A stretch of 12,227 nt of DNA from positions 1-12,227 of the forward strand of contig CALFRX010000139.1 in assembly GCA_937919295.1 (NCBI GenBank), read 5' to 3'. Below, in pieces: positions 1-7,363 of this stretch. The position numbers and the translations under genes are program-made. The notes beneath the pieces are model-generated. The model was not told the DNA's origin, ran no database searches, and was given only the letters and a program-made list of their open reading frames with translations. The stretch comes from an uncultured Peptococcaceae bacterium (GTDB taxonomy: Bacteria; Bacillota; Dehalobacteriia; UBA7702). Positions within the stretch are counted from its first letter, which is position 1. The number at the start of each line of letters is the position of its first letter.

Positions 1-702
1 ACGGAATGTTTCCGTCTTGCCACCCGGGCGGTGAATTTAGCGGAAAAATATATGACTCCCGTGATTCTCCTCACCGATGAAATCATCGGTCACATGAGGG
101 AAGCCATCGACTTGGAACAGGAACGGAAAGCCGCGGTATACGACAGGAAAAAGCCTGCCTGCCCCCCCTCGGAATACGTCCCTTACGCCCCCGATGAAAA
201 CGGCGCTCCCGTCTTAGCATCCTTCGGCACCGGCTACCGCTACCACGTGACTGGCCTTACCCATGATCAGTCCGGTTTTTCCACCATGGCGCCGGAAAAG
301 GTTTCTGAAACCTGCTGGCGTTTGGTAAACAAGATCGAGGATCATAAAGAAGATATCGTTGATTGGGAACAGGTCCATACCGAAGACGCCGAATCGGTGA
401 TCTTGGCCTACGGCGGCGTGGCCCGTGCAGCCTGGGAGGCAGTGGAAATGCTCCGCGCCGAAGGGGAAAAAGTCGGCCTTTTCCGGCCCATCTCCGTTTG
501 GCCGTTCCCCGATCAAGCCTTAACAGCGCTTTTCCCCCAGGTGAAATCGGTGTTCGTCACCGAATTAAACGCCGGTCAAATGGCCTCGGAGGTTCAGCGC
601 GTGGTGGGCGGCGCCGCCAAAGTCGACGGTCTTTTCGTCATTGACGGCGAAATCATGACGCCCCAGGAAATTGTCGACGCCTGGAAGGGGGCCAACAAAT
701 GA
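1..702 (+). CDS. korA: 2-oxoacid:ferredoxin oxidoreductase, alpha subunit (C-terminal part; 5' end outside window)
   Basis: This is the C-terminal two thirds of the alpha subunit of a 2-oxoacid (probably 2-oxoglutarate) ferredoxin oxidoreductase. The enzyme oxidatively decarboxylates a 2-oxoacid to an acyl-CoA with ferredoxin as electron acceptor, or runs the reverse carboxylation, in the cytoplasm. The frame is open from base 1, so the first visible GTG/ATG codons are internal. Family-typical stretches are NLAEKYMTPVILLTDEIIGH near the window start, the GLTHDQSGF region, and NAGQMASEVQRVV near the C-terminus. About 234 codons are present, against roughly 350-380 in stand-alone KorA proteins. 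The stop overlaps the korB start in an ATGA at 699-702, so the two are translationally coupled. Substrate choice among Kor, Vor and Ior relatives cannot be proven here; separate alpha, beta and gamma subunits favour the Kor type. Confidence 0.9.
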   Translation, partial: TECFRLATRAVNLAEKYMTPVILLTDEIIGHMREAIDLEQERKAAVYDRKKPACPPSEYVPYAPDENGAPVLASFGTGYRYHVTGLTHDQSGFSTMAPEKVSETCWRLVNKIEDHKEDIVDWEQVHTEDAESVILAYGGVARAAWEAVEMLRAEGEKVGLFRPISVWPFPDQALTALFPQVKSVFVTELNAGQMASEVQRVVGGAAKVDGLFVIDGEIMTPQEIVDAWKGANK

Positions 703-1517
703 GTGATAAGAAGTATTTAAGAAACGACAAACTGCCCCATATCTGGTGTCCCGGCTGTGGCAACGGCATCGTTTTAAGCGCTTTGGAAAGAGCGCTGGAG
801 GCCGCCAATGTGGATAAGGACAAAACCGTGATTGTTTCCGGGATTGGCTGTTCCTCCCGAATGCCCACGTACATGGATTTCAATACCCTGCATACCGCCC
901 ACGGCCGGGCCTTGGCCTTTGCCACCGGCATCAAATTGGCCAATCCGGAGCTCACAGTTTTCGTGATAATGGGTGACGGCGACGCCTCCGCCATCGGCGG
1001 CAACCATCTGATCCACGCGGCCCGCCGCAACATCGGCCTCAACGCCATCGTCGTCAATAACAATATTTACGGCATGACCGGCGGTCAGTATTCCCCCTTA
1101 ACTCCTACGGGCATGAAAGCTACCACCGCGCCTTACGGCATGGTGGAACGGAATTTCGACCTCTGCGAACTGGCCCGAGCCGCCGGCGCCACCTACGTGG
1201 CCCGGGGTACGGTTTACCACGCCAAAGCCCTCACCGACCTGATTTTGGAATCCATGGAAAACGACGGCTTTTCTCTGGTGGAAGCGATGTCCACTTGCCC
1301 CATCAGCTTTGGCCGCAAAAATAAGATCCGCGGCAACTATGGGCTCCTTGAATGGGTCAAAAGCCGCTGCGTCAATGTGAAAGCAACAGCCAAAATGAGC
1401 CCGGAAGAATACGAGGGGAAAATCCTCATTGGCAAACTCCACCATCAACCGGCGGAAGAATATACGAAGAGCTATGAAAAGATCCTCGATATCGCCAAGG
1501 AGGTGGCAAAGAGATGA
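699..1517 (+). CDS. korB: 2-oxoacid:ferredoxin oxidoreductase, beta (ThDP-binding) subunit
   Basis: This subunit carries thiamine diphosphate and an iron-sulfur cluster for oxidative decarboxylation of 2-oxoacids. It has 272 residues, normal for the family. Visible motifs: CPGCGNG (residues 17-23, two cluster cysteines), GIGCSSR (48-54, third cysteine), the Mg/ThDP motif GDGDASAIGGNH (92-103) with NNNIYGMTGGQ (120-130), and a fourth probable cluster cysteine in STCPISFGR (C200). The ATG at 699 overlaps the korA stop and follows a GGAAGGGGG purine stretch, which supports this start. The 3' end overlaps korC by ATGA. All expected ThDP and cysteine residues are present, so the subunit looks functional. 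The GC content is clearly higher than in the minus-strand operon downstream. It may have 2-oxoglutarate, branched-chain or other 2-oxoacid specificity. Confidence 0.95.
   Translation: MSDKKYLRNDKLPHIWCPGCGNGIVLSALERALEAANVDKDKTVIVSGIGCSSRMPTYMDFNTLHTAHGRALAFATGIKLANPELTVFVIMGDGDASAIGGNHLIHAARRNIGLNAIVVNNNIYGMTGGQYSPLTPTGMKATTAPYGMVERNFDLCELARAAGATYVARGTVYHAKALTDLILESMENDGFSLVEAMSTCPISFGRKNKIRGNYGLLEWVKSRCVNVKATAKMSPEEYEGKILIGKLHHQPAEEYTKSYEKILDIAKEVAKR
1497..1506 (+). promoter_or_regulatory. Strong Shine-Dalgarno site of korC
   Basis: AAGGAGGTGG lies inside the end of korB, 7 bases before the korC ATG at 1514. It matches the 16S anti-Shine-Dalgarno sequence nearly perfectly and fixes the korC start, which also overlaps the korB stop by four bases. 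Confidence 0.85.
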
Positions 1518-2044
1518 AAAACAATATCCGTCTCACCGGTACCGGCGGCCAGGGACTGATCCTTGCCGGCATCATCTTAGCGGAAGCCGCCCTTTTGGAG
1601 GGAAAAAACGCCATCCAAAGCCAAAGTTACGGCCCGGAAGCAAGGGGCGGCGCCTCCAAAGCCGAAGTCATCATTGCCGACGAACAGATCTATTATCCGA
1701 AAGTACTTGATTCCGATTACCTTTTGGCCATGAGCGAAAAGGCATATGAAAAATACAGTGGTGGCATGAAACAGGATTCTGTGCTGATCATCGACACCAC
1801 CTTTGTCAAAGTAACGGAAAATTCGAAGGCGAAAGAAATCTACGCGATCCCCATTACCGAACTGGCCATCCATGCCACCGGCAGGGAACTGACCGCCAAC
1901 ATCTGCGCCCTGGGAATCATCTCCGCTCTGGGCATTGTCGGGGAAGACCCCCTCCGAAAGGCGATTTTAAAACGCATCCCCAAGGGCACCGAAGAACTCA
2001 ACATGAAAGCCTTTGAAGCGGGGAAAGCCGCCGTTGAAAAATAA
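1514..2044 (+). CDS. korC: 2-oxoacid:ferredoxin oxidoreductase, gamma subunit
   Basis: This 176-residue protein is the small gamma subunit of the KorABC complex, the domain that in fused enzymes joins the alpha chain and contributes to CoA and subunit contacts. The N-terminus has the family signature TGTGGQGLILAG (residues 8-19), followed by SYGPEARGG (38-46) and the IIADEQIYYP stretch around 53-62. Length and motifs are normal for a stand-alone gamma subunit. The start is fixed by the strong Shine-Dalgarno site at 1497-1506 and by the ATGA overlap with korB. It is the last gene of the plus-strand unit and is followed at once by the hairpin at 2059-2100. A fourth gene for a small ferredoxin subunit (korD) is not downstream; if present it would be upstream of the window. 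Confidence 0.93.
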   Translation: MKNNIRLTGTGGQGLILAGIILAEAALLEGKNAIQSQSYGPEARGGASKAEVIIADEQIYYPKVLDSDYLLAMSEKAYEKYSGGMKQDSVLIIDTTFVKVTENSKAKEIYAIPITELAIHATGRELTANICALGIISALGIVGEDPLRKAILKRIPKGTEELNMKAFEAGKAAVEK

Positions 2045-2058
2045 CAAAAAAAGAAGAT

Positions 2059-2100
2059 AATAATAAAGCTGCCGCAAAACAAAACGGCAGCTTTATTATT
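2059..2100. terminator. Bidirectional intrinsic terminator between convergent units
   Basis: A perfect 16-base inverted repeat (AATAATAAAGCTGCCG, 2059-2074, and its complement, 2085-2100) surrounds a 10-base A-rich loop. The inner CTGCCG/CGGCAG part gives a GC core, and the outer AT part gives U-rich tails on both strands. On the minus strand the hairpin is followed by a T-rich stretch (complement of 2045-2058). It sits between the korC stop (2044) and the stop of the last minus-strand gene (2110), so it can end transcription from both sides. No other good terminator is visible in the window. Confidence 0.88.
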
Positions 2101-2109
2101 TGCCAATAT

Positions 2110-3468
2110 TTAAGCTGAATAGGCATAAAGAAGCGAGATGATAGCCGGAATAATAAACACGGCAATACCAAGAAGAAACCGACTGCGCAGCCAGACCGGG
2201 GTCAATAACTCCGCCGGTTCCTGGGATTTGTAGGTAAATCGGGGAAAGGCAAAAACCGTCAAAATCAATAAAAGGCCGGAGAAAGCAGTGATCCAGATAG
2301 ATGGCGTGCCAACACCAAAGAGCGTCTTCATTGGCAGAGCCAGAAGATCTTCGGGGAGCACGTTGCGCAAAATACCGAGTTCGAACAGTTTCGTATCGAC
2401 ATTGTTATACCAAACGTTCACCACATAACCAAAGAAAACCGCAGTCATCAGCCACTCCAGGCCGATCGTGGCTTTTTTTCTCGGCTGCACAACGATGAGC
2501 AGAGCAAGAAAGGGACACATCAAGAGCAACCACTGGGGATGCCAAGCAGAAAGGCCAAAAAGCGCGAAAGAAACCGCCATCCCGGTAAAGACGAGATAAG
2601 ATAGGGTCTCATCTTTTTTTAACGGTTTTTGCAGATAGCAAAAGGCGCAAACAGCCGCCCAAATCAAAAGAGGAATACTGATCCCGGCAAGCCGCGTTTG
2701 CCATACGGTCTCAAAAATATAGTTTGGTGCACCAAAACCGAAAACGCTGTGCAGAAAGGAACTGTCCCAGAAATACAGTACGACCTCCAGCAAAACCGGC
2801 ACAGCAAAGAGCGCAGTATCCCTGAAAATCTTCAAAATATCTTTTTCTTTCAGCAACAGGAAAGGGATAAAAAAGAGAAACGTGTAGTATTTGAAGGTCG
2901 CCGAAAGCGCGAAAAAGAGCAAAAATTTCCAGTGCGCACCCTTTCTCCAGCATACAAGAGCCAGCAACATCAAACAGACGCTGAAAATATCGTACTGGCA
3001 AAAAATAAACTGCGAAAAGAAACCGATGGGCGTGGTCAGAAAGAGAAAGGCCCCGATTTTACCCTTATCTTCCGCTAAGCCGCCTTCTCTAACCAGCAAA
3101 TAGATCAAATATGCGCTGGAAAGATAGGTGAGGCAGGGCAACAACTTATACCAGAGCAAGGCAAAGAAGCTCACCGTAATGGTCGGCTCAGTGACAAGCC
3201 CAATTAGGCGAATCGGCAAATTCCAGAGGGCAAAAAGCAGATAAGTGCTGGGTAAATAATTCAGGTCGGTATAATGCTGCGTGGCGTAAGCATAAAGATC
3301 GCTAAAATGACCGTTGAGGTAAATCAGTGAACCGCCGGCGGTGATCAACAGATCCGATTGCTGAAAGAACAGGGCGCAAAGAAACGCGGCGACGAAAAAG
3401 AGCAGGTAATCCACTTTTCGTACCGGTTCTGCCAAAATATTCAGTCGTAATTTTTTCTCCTGTGCCAT
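2110..3468 (-). CDS. Multi-pass membrane protein, GT-C-type glycosyltransferase-like
   Basis: This is a 452-residue integral membrane protein with about ten or more hydrophobic segments. Features resemble polyprenyl-phosphate-sugar-dependent GT-C transferases: an acidic/aromatic first outer loop (around 49-70, NGHFSDLYAY), CQYDIFSV at 157-164 like the GQYD-type motif of such enzymes, a TFKYYTFLFFIPF stretch (191-203) like the K-x-P-rich segment of mannosyltransferase-like proteins, and a WHPQW motif at 309-313. I infer sugar transfer on the outer face of the membrane; donor and acceptor are unknown. The ATG at 3468 follows AGAGGT (complement of 3473-3478), so this start is preferred. Only eight bases separate it from the GtrA-like gene. 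It is the last gene of the operon, ending just before the hairpin. It could be a GtrC-like serotype-type transferase. The family call is weaker than for its neighbour at 3912-5186. Confidence 0.7.
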   Translation of the reverse strand: MAQEKKLRLNILAEPVRKVDYLLFFVAAFLCALFFQQSDLLITAGGSLIYLNGHFSDLYAYATQHYTDLNYLPSTYLLFALWNLPIRLIGLVTEPTITVSFFALLWYKLLPCLTYLSSAYLIYLLVREGGLAEDKGKIGAFLFLTTPIGFFSQFIFCQYDIFSVCLMLLALVCWRKGAHWKFLLFFALSATFKYYTFLFFIPFLLLKEKDILKIFRDTALFAVPVLLEVVLYFWDSSFLHSVFGFGAPNYIFETVWQTRLAGISIPLLIWAAVCAFCYLQKPLKKDETLSYLVFTGMAVSFALFGLSAWHPQWLLLMCPFLALLIVVQPRKKATIGLEWLMTAVFFGYVVNVWYNNVDTKLFELGILRNVLPEDLLALPMKTLFGVGTPSIWITAFSGLLLILTVFAFPRFTYKSQEPAELLTPVWLRSRFLLGIAVFIIPAIISLLYAYSA

Positions 3469-3476
3469 AAATACCT

Positions 3477-3905
3477 CTATTTCTTAAAACTCCAGAATTT
3501 ATGCCCCACATAACTGATCACAGTACAAATTGCCATAGCAATCAAGCCGGCCCATTCTTCACTCAAGGCGATACCGTAGACGAATAAGGCAATCAGCCCA
3601 ACATTAACGCCGTATTGTACCGCGTAAACAGAGCAGAAACGCACCATTTCCCCCAGAGACTTTTTCGCCGTCGCTGTTTTGGAGCGGAACGTAAAGGACT
3701 TGTTCCAAACATAACTGTTTGTGGTGCCTAAAATCTGCCCAGCCAGAGAGGCTACGGCATAATGAAGGCCAAACCGGAGGCAGAGCCAGTAAGTCCCGTA
3801 ACCGACGATGGTATTGAGCACGCCGACAAAAACGTAACGCAGAAACTGGCCCGCAGCATCGTCCGCCATGAACTTTTGATAGAACTTATTATTTTTCAGT
3901 TGCAT
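3477..3905 (-). CDS. GtrA-like membrane protein (putative polyprenyl-phosphate-sugar flippase)
   Basis: This small 142-residue protein has four hydrophobic segments, the size and plan of the GtrA family. Members are thought to move polyprenyl-phosphate-linked sugars across the cytoplasmic membrane. Diagnostic stretches are FLRYVFVGVLNT (21-32), SYVWNKSFTF (64-73, before a basic loop) and the C-terminal SYVGHKFWSF (131-140). The two S-Y-x-x-x-K-x-[FW] stretches are the internal pseudo-repeat of this family. A GGAG (complement of 3918-3921) at the end of the upstream gene, about 12 bases before the ATG, serves as ribosome binding site. The neighbours fit a Gtr module: a GtrB-like transferase at 7350-8309 and GT-C proteins on both sides. 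The flippase role is inferred from the family; the domain assignment is secure. Confidence 0.9.
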   Translation of the reverse strand: MQLKNNKFYQKFMADDAAGQFLRYVFVGVLNTIVGYGTYWLCLRFGLHYAVASLAGQILGTTNSYVWNKSFTFRSKTATAKKSLGEMVRFCSVYAVQYGVNVGLIALFVYGIALSEEWAGLIAMAICTVISYVGHKFWSFKK

Positions 3906-3911
3906 GAATAT

Positions 3912-5186
3912 TTATTTCTCCGCCCTGCATTTTCTTTTTTTCAATCGCTCCCGAAACTTTACAAAAATCAGCCATACTACTTCCGCAAGAAGCATCAAGG
4001 TCAACATTAAAATCGCCGTGGATTCCACCGCCGTGCTGAGATTGATCGCTGCTTTATAGTGCATGCGATCCCCCAAATGATGCCATCCCGAAAAGGGTAT
4101 TAGCACCATGGTTGAGGTCATCAGTAGAAGATAAATGAAATTGACTCTGCTTTTTCTTTTTTCATGATCCAAAAAATAGATGAGGGGGATCATCATAAAA
4201 ATTCCAGCGTATACCGCGCTGATTGCCGGCAAACCGATTAAAAGTAACGTGGCTATGAGCACACGTTTCCATTCCTCTTGTAAAACAAAGCAGCCAATCA
4301 CACCAATGGTTAACGTCAAAAAAATGAATATTTTCGTGATTATCGAAGGAATCGCTCCGCATGTGATCCATTCAAGTGTATTAGAGAAGTTAAGTTTATA
4401 AGAATAATATCTGGCAGCTACCTCTGCACTGGTGTTGATTAAATTGTGAAGCCAAATGACGATATGATCAAAACCGCCAAAAAAGACAAAAGGGACGAAT
4501 AAAAGAAAAACACCATAAGTCAATAGACGTAGTGTTTCTTTATAACGTTTTTCCCTTAAAACCAGAAATCCGAAAATTGCCGGGTAGATCTTCAAACCCG
4601 CGGCAATGGCCAAAGATATTAATGCAATTTCCCGCAAAACTTTATTGGGGGAATCTTTCCATAAAAAGAACATCATCGTAAATATTAAAGCAACAACAAT
4701 GATATTGCCCCGTTCAAAAGCATACAATAGGGGCAATGAAAACAACATCAAAAAAGAAAATAGAATTCTTTCTTTTTCGCTACCCTTTTTCAATGACTTA
4801 CAACAAATCCATACTCCAAGTACCGTGGCCATAAAGTAGAACATGAACGGTAACATATAATCCTGACACGTGCGCATTTGAAAAGCATCGATCACACCGG
4901 GTACCTGAGACATCGCGGCCACCGAAGACAAATGCACAAAACCAAGATATACAAGGTTCGCCAAAGGTGGATAGATTACCAAGTTCTCATAAGGCGTTCG
5001 AGTAATAACATCCCGAACAGAGTTGAAATAATCCATAAAGGTATTGGTATTATCGTAAATAAAACTTCCTAAAAAGAGCTGCCCTCTTGTGACAATGGCT
5101 AGGAAAAAGGAAGAGACCAAACCAACGATGGCAATGAGGTAAAATGTCTTACGATATAAATCTTGGTTTTTTAGTGGTTGATACAT
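3912..5186 (-). CDS. GT87/DUF2029-like polyprenyl-phosphate-mannose-type membrane glycosyltransferase
   Basis: This 424-residue multi-pass protein has about nine to eleven membrane segments. It resembles the GT87 (DUF2029) group, which use polyprenyl-phosphate sugars on the outer face of the membrane; characterised actinobacterial members are mannosyltransferases. Key stretches are the acidic first outer loop with YDNTNTFMDYFNS (44-56), IYPPLANL (71-78), the ERGN motif (158-161) and GLKIYPAIFGFLVLREKRYK (197-216), a hallmark of this family. The C-terminus is highly basic (RERLKKRKCRAEK), as expected for a cytoplasmic tail. The ATG at 5186 follows GGGGAT with suitable spacing. The coding sequence is much more AT-rich than kor. 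The 86-base gap upstream is the only real spacer in the operon. The sugar need not be mannose; substrate is unknown. Confidence 0.82.
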   Translation of the reverse strand: MYQPLKNQDLYRKTFYLIAIVGLVSSFFLAIVTRGQLFLGSFIYDNTNTFMDYFNSVRDVITRTPYENLVIYPPLANLVYLGFVHLSSVAAMSQVPGVIDAFQMRTCQDYMLPFMFYFMATVLGVWICCKSLKKGSEKERILFSFLMLFSLPLLYAFERGNIIVVALIFTMMFFLWKDSPNKVLREIALISLAIAAGLKIYPAIFGFLVLREKRYKETLRLLTYGVFLLFVPFVFFGGFDHIVIWLHNLINTSAEVAARYYSYKLNFSNTLEWITCGAIPSIITKIFIFLTLTIGVIGCFVLQEEWKRVLIATLLLIGLPAISAVYAGIFMMIPLIYFLDHEKRKSRVNFIYLLLMTSTMVLIPFSGWHHLGDRMHYKAAINLSTAVESTAILMLTLMLLAEVVWLIFVKFRERLKKRKCRAEK

Positions 5187-5198
5187 AAAAATCCCCTG

Positions 5199-5267
5199 TT
5201 AAACATCAATCATCCAGTCAAACTTAACACAAAACGTTTTCAGCTTTTCTTTCATTGAGGCCACCAT
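5199..5267 (-). other. Possible 22-codon reading frame in the operon's only spacer
   Basis: The 86-base gap between two membrane genes contains an uninterrupted ATG-to-TAA frame of 22 codons (MVASMKEKLKTFCVKFDWMI, then DV). An internal ATG at 5255, preceded by GGTGG, would give 18 residues. Ribosome-binding evidence is weak and I recognise no homologue. It may be chance, a short coupling peptide, or the remnant of a lost gene. Confidence 0.15.
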
Positions 5268-5272
5268 CAATT

Positions 5273-7363
5273 TTAATTTTTTACCTTTGCAGAGGCACGT
5301 TCCGTATCATCAAGGACATAGACTTGAACGGAGTTTGTTGCATCAAGTAAAAAACTTCCTTCTAACGTATAGCCTTCATCTGTAATAAATTCCGAAAGGA
5401 ACTCCATCAATTTCCGCTGTGCGGAAGCTTCGCTGCCATCAAACAGCGTTTCATGTCCTTCCATCACCCATTCTTGAAACGGTGAAACAATAATCATTTG
5501 AGGGATCTCTTCTTCAATCCGTTCGATATCTGCATAGATCGTCTCACTGGAACAAACATCAAACCATTGAACATACGAAAAAGTGAATGGAGTTTTATCG
5601 GCGATCAGATAAAAAATCGGACAGTGGGGCGTAACGAACAAGGAATCATCGTCATCAAGATATTTCTGCATCAAAGTATAAACGCCCTCATACATTTCTT
5701 TTTTCTCCGCAGAAAGCTGCAAACCAGTAAGATAGGGTACATTCGCTGTTTCACACTGCATTTCCTGATCTGTTTCCGTATATCCCCACCAACTATAGGG
5801 CTCAAGATTCTTCACACTGGCGCAGGATACCACAAAAATCGTAAGGCAGCATAGCAATACGATCGTAAAACTGTTTTTTTGGTAAGAACCGAAAAACATT
5901 AATAAAGGACAAATGATGAGGGCCACCGTAAATCCGGTTTCCCCTGCGGATAACCCGGCAGAGGTTCCACTTCCATAACCCAAAGCAATCACTGATCCTA
6001 AGAGCATAATGTAAGCAACAAGGTCTTCACATTGTTTCGCTTTTTTTCGAATCAGAAGAGTGATACAAATCATAAATATGATAACGATGACACCGTAATT
6101 TACATATTCCATACTCACAAAGAAATACGCATAAATCAATCTGGCCAACCGTGTCACAAGGAATGTGGCTATAAAACATAGCAACGTTAAGAGAAAAAAT
6201 GCACCACCAAGGCACAACGAGACCTCGGCTGAAAGTTCCTCCTCTTTACTGCGTAGACGATAAACGAGAACCCCTACAAGTAAGGCTAAAAGTTGAGCAA
6301 ACATCTCCCAGTGGGAACTCCACATCGTTTTTATGGACCGGGGTATCCAACTAAACAATTCCACTAGCAAACCACCTTTGGCGGCGATCGCGTTGGTCAC
6401 GGTACTTTCCAGAAATACCGATAACGTATTCGTTGTGATAAGTATCCATAACAATATTGCTACCGGTAAGATGACACCTATGGTATACCATATGATCCCA
6501 CGAATTACAATTTTACGCTTTTGACGATAAAAAATCATAAAAGAAAGCACAATCAAAATCACATAGCAACAGCAAATATATATGAGACCGCTATTCTGCC
6601 GTATAAGCAATGCCAGCGCTGCCGAAATGCCGGAAAAAAAGGCCAATAGATCCGTAACGGTATTTGCGTTTTCTTTCATTCTCTTATGAACAAAACATAG
6701 ATATGATCTGATTTTTTCCCCGAGTGCCCTATTTTTATCACCATCTGCTGCCGGGTTCCATTCCGTAAATCGTAAACGATTGCTTGTTGACGGACTCCAC
6801 TCCATAAACTGCAAACTATTGTTTATTGAGACGCTCACCCTTACACCATTTGCTGTTTTATACCAATAGTTCAATAATAGCAGCATCGAAAGATAGATGA
6901 AAAAATCGAACCAACGAATATAATCATAACCAATAAATGTATTTTCCGTCTGCAAAAACATCACAGAGCAAAATGCGCCGACCATCGCAATGAACGGCTT
7001 AAACAGCTTTGTCAGCATAAAATAAAACAGTACGGCAATACAGATAAAAAGCAAGGCGCCAATCGACCGTAATACGATGATATCATAACCAAAAATTTTC
7101 GTGATAAAACTGATGAGATAAACGTAAACCGGAGGAAACAACATCTCAAAATCTTTATAAGGATGCAGTCCCTCTTCATTAATGCTCTTGGCAAAAACCG
7201 AATACCAGCCTTCACTGATCGGCATCGTATTACGAAAAATATAAAAGATATAAAACCCGGTTAACAGAATCAACAGCGCCAAAAAAAAGAGCTTTTCCTT
7301 CTTCTCCGTACCGCAGAAACGATCCTGCCACCTCGAATATTTCATATTTTCAGCAATTTTCAT
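5273..7363 (-). CDS. Large multi-pass GT-C-like (PMT/GT39-GT83 type) membrane protein with soluble C-terminal domain
   Basis: This 696-residue protein has an N-terminal membrane part (about 11-12 hydrophobic segments, residues 25-515) and a soluble C-terminal region (about 516-696), probably outside the membrane. The first outer loop, MPISEGWYSVFAKSI (47-61) then GLHPYKDFE and FPPVY, matches the pattern of protein-mannosyl/ArnT-like transferases: an acidic residue (E51), G-x-x-P-Y-x-D, then a proline. I infer transfer of a lipid-linked sugar. Start choice: ATG at 7363 has GGAG six bases upstream and overlaps the preceding gene by 14 bases; a TTG at 7402 would add 13 residues but lacks a ribosome binding site. 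A cytoplasmic loop after the fourth or fifth segment carries two diverged 13-residue repeats (181-206). The gene is AT-rich. It could instead be a non-catalytic GT-C relative. Confidence 0.72.
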   Translation of the reverse strand: MKIAENMKYSRWQDRFCGTEKKEKLFFLALLILLTGFYIFYIFRNTMPISEGWYSVFAKSINEEGLHPYKDFEMLFPPVYVYLISFITKIFGYDIIVLRSIGALLFICIAVLFYFMLTKLFKPFIAMVGAFCSVMFLQTENTFIGYDYIRWFDFFIYLSMLLLLNYWYKTANGVRVSVSINNSLQFMEWSPSTSNRLRFTEWNPAADGDKNRALGEKIRSYLCFVHKRMKENANTVTDLLAFFSGISAALALLIRQNSGLIYICCCYVILIVLSFMIFYRQKRKIVIRGIIWYTIGVILPVAILLWILITTNTLSVFLESTVTNAIAAKGGLLVELFSWIPRSIKTMWSSHWEMFAQLLALLVGVLVYRLRSKEEELSAEVSLCLGGAFFLLTLLCFIATFLVTRLARLIYAYFFVSMEYVNYGVIVIIFMICITLLIRKKAKQCEDLVAYIMLLGSVIALGYGSGTSAGLSAGETGFTVALIICPLLMFFGSYQKNSFTIVLLCCLTIFVVSCASVKNLEPYSWWGYTETDQEMQCETANVPYLTGLQLSAEKKEMYEGVYTLMQKYLDDDDSLFVTPHCPIFYLIADKTPFTFSYVQWFDVCSSETIYADIERIEEEIPQMIIVSPFQEWVMEGHETLFDGSEASAQRKLMEFLSEFITDEGYTLEGSFLLDATNSVQVYVLDDTERASAKVKN
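6746..6823 (-). repeat. Two diverged 39-base tandem repeats inside the coding region
   Basis: Units 6785-6823 and 6746-6784 encode NNSLQFMEWSPST and SNRLRFTEWNPAA, with period exactly 13 codons. By eye about 28 of 40 aligned bases agree. Shared residues are N-x-L-x-F-x-E-W-x-P. The preceding NGVRV may be a third, decayed unit. The repeats lie in a cytoplasmic loop between membrane segments, in frame, so they lengthen the loop without breaking the gene. Confidence 0.7.

Noticed and set aside
31..33. GTG at 31 as the start of korA
   Set aside because: The frame is open to base 1 and the residues before it continue the conserved family sequence, so this codon is internal to a truncated gene.
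653..1063. Long minus-strand open frames opposite korB and korC (for example 653-1063 and 1098-1448)
   Set aside because: They lie fully antisense to genes with clear family motifs, have no ribosome binding sites and give low-complexity, unfamiliar proteins. High GC at third positions of kor explains the absence of stops.
2629..3078. Plus-strand 149-codon frame inside the last membrane gene
   Set aside because: It is antisense to a protein with convincing membrane segments, and its product is a highly charged, Lys/Gln-rich sequence typical of a shadow of hydrophobic codons.
5231..5279. AAAACGTTTT palindrome and weak ATTGA/TCAAT hairpin as an internal terminator
   Set aside because: The palindrome has no loop, and the hairpin stem has only five AT-rich pairs without a proper U tract on the transcribed strand.
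6746..6823. Tandem repeat as a CRISPR-like array
   Set aside because: There are only two diverged, contiguous units without spacers, and both are translated in frame.
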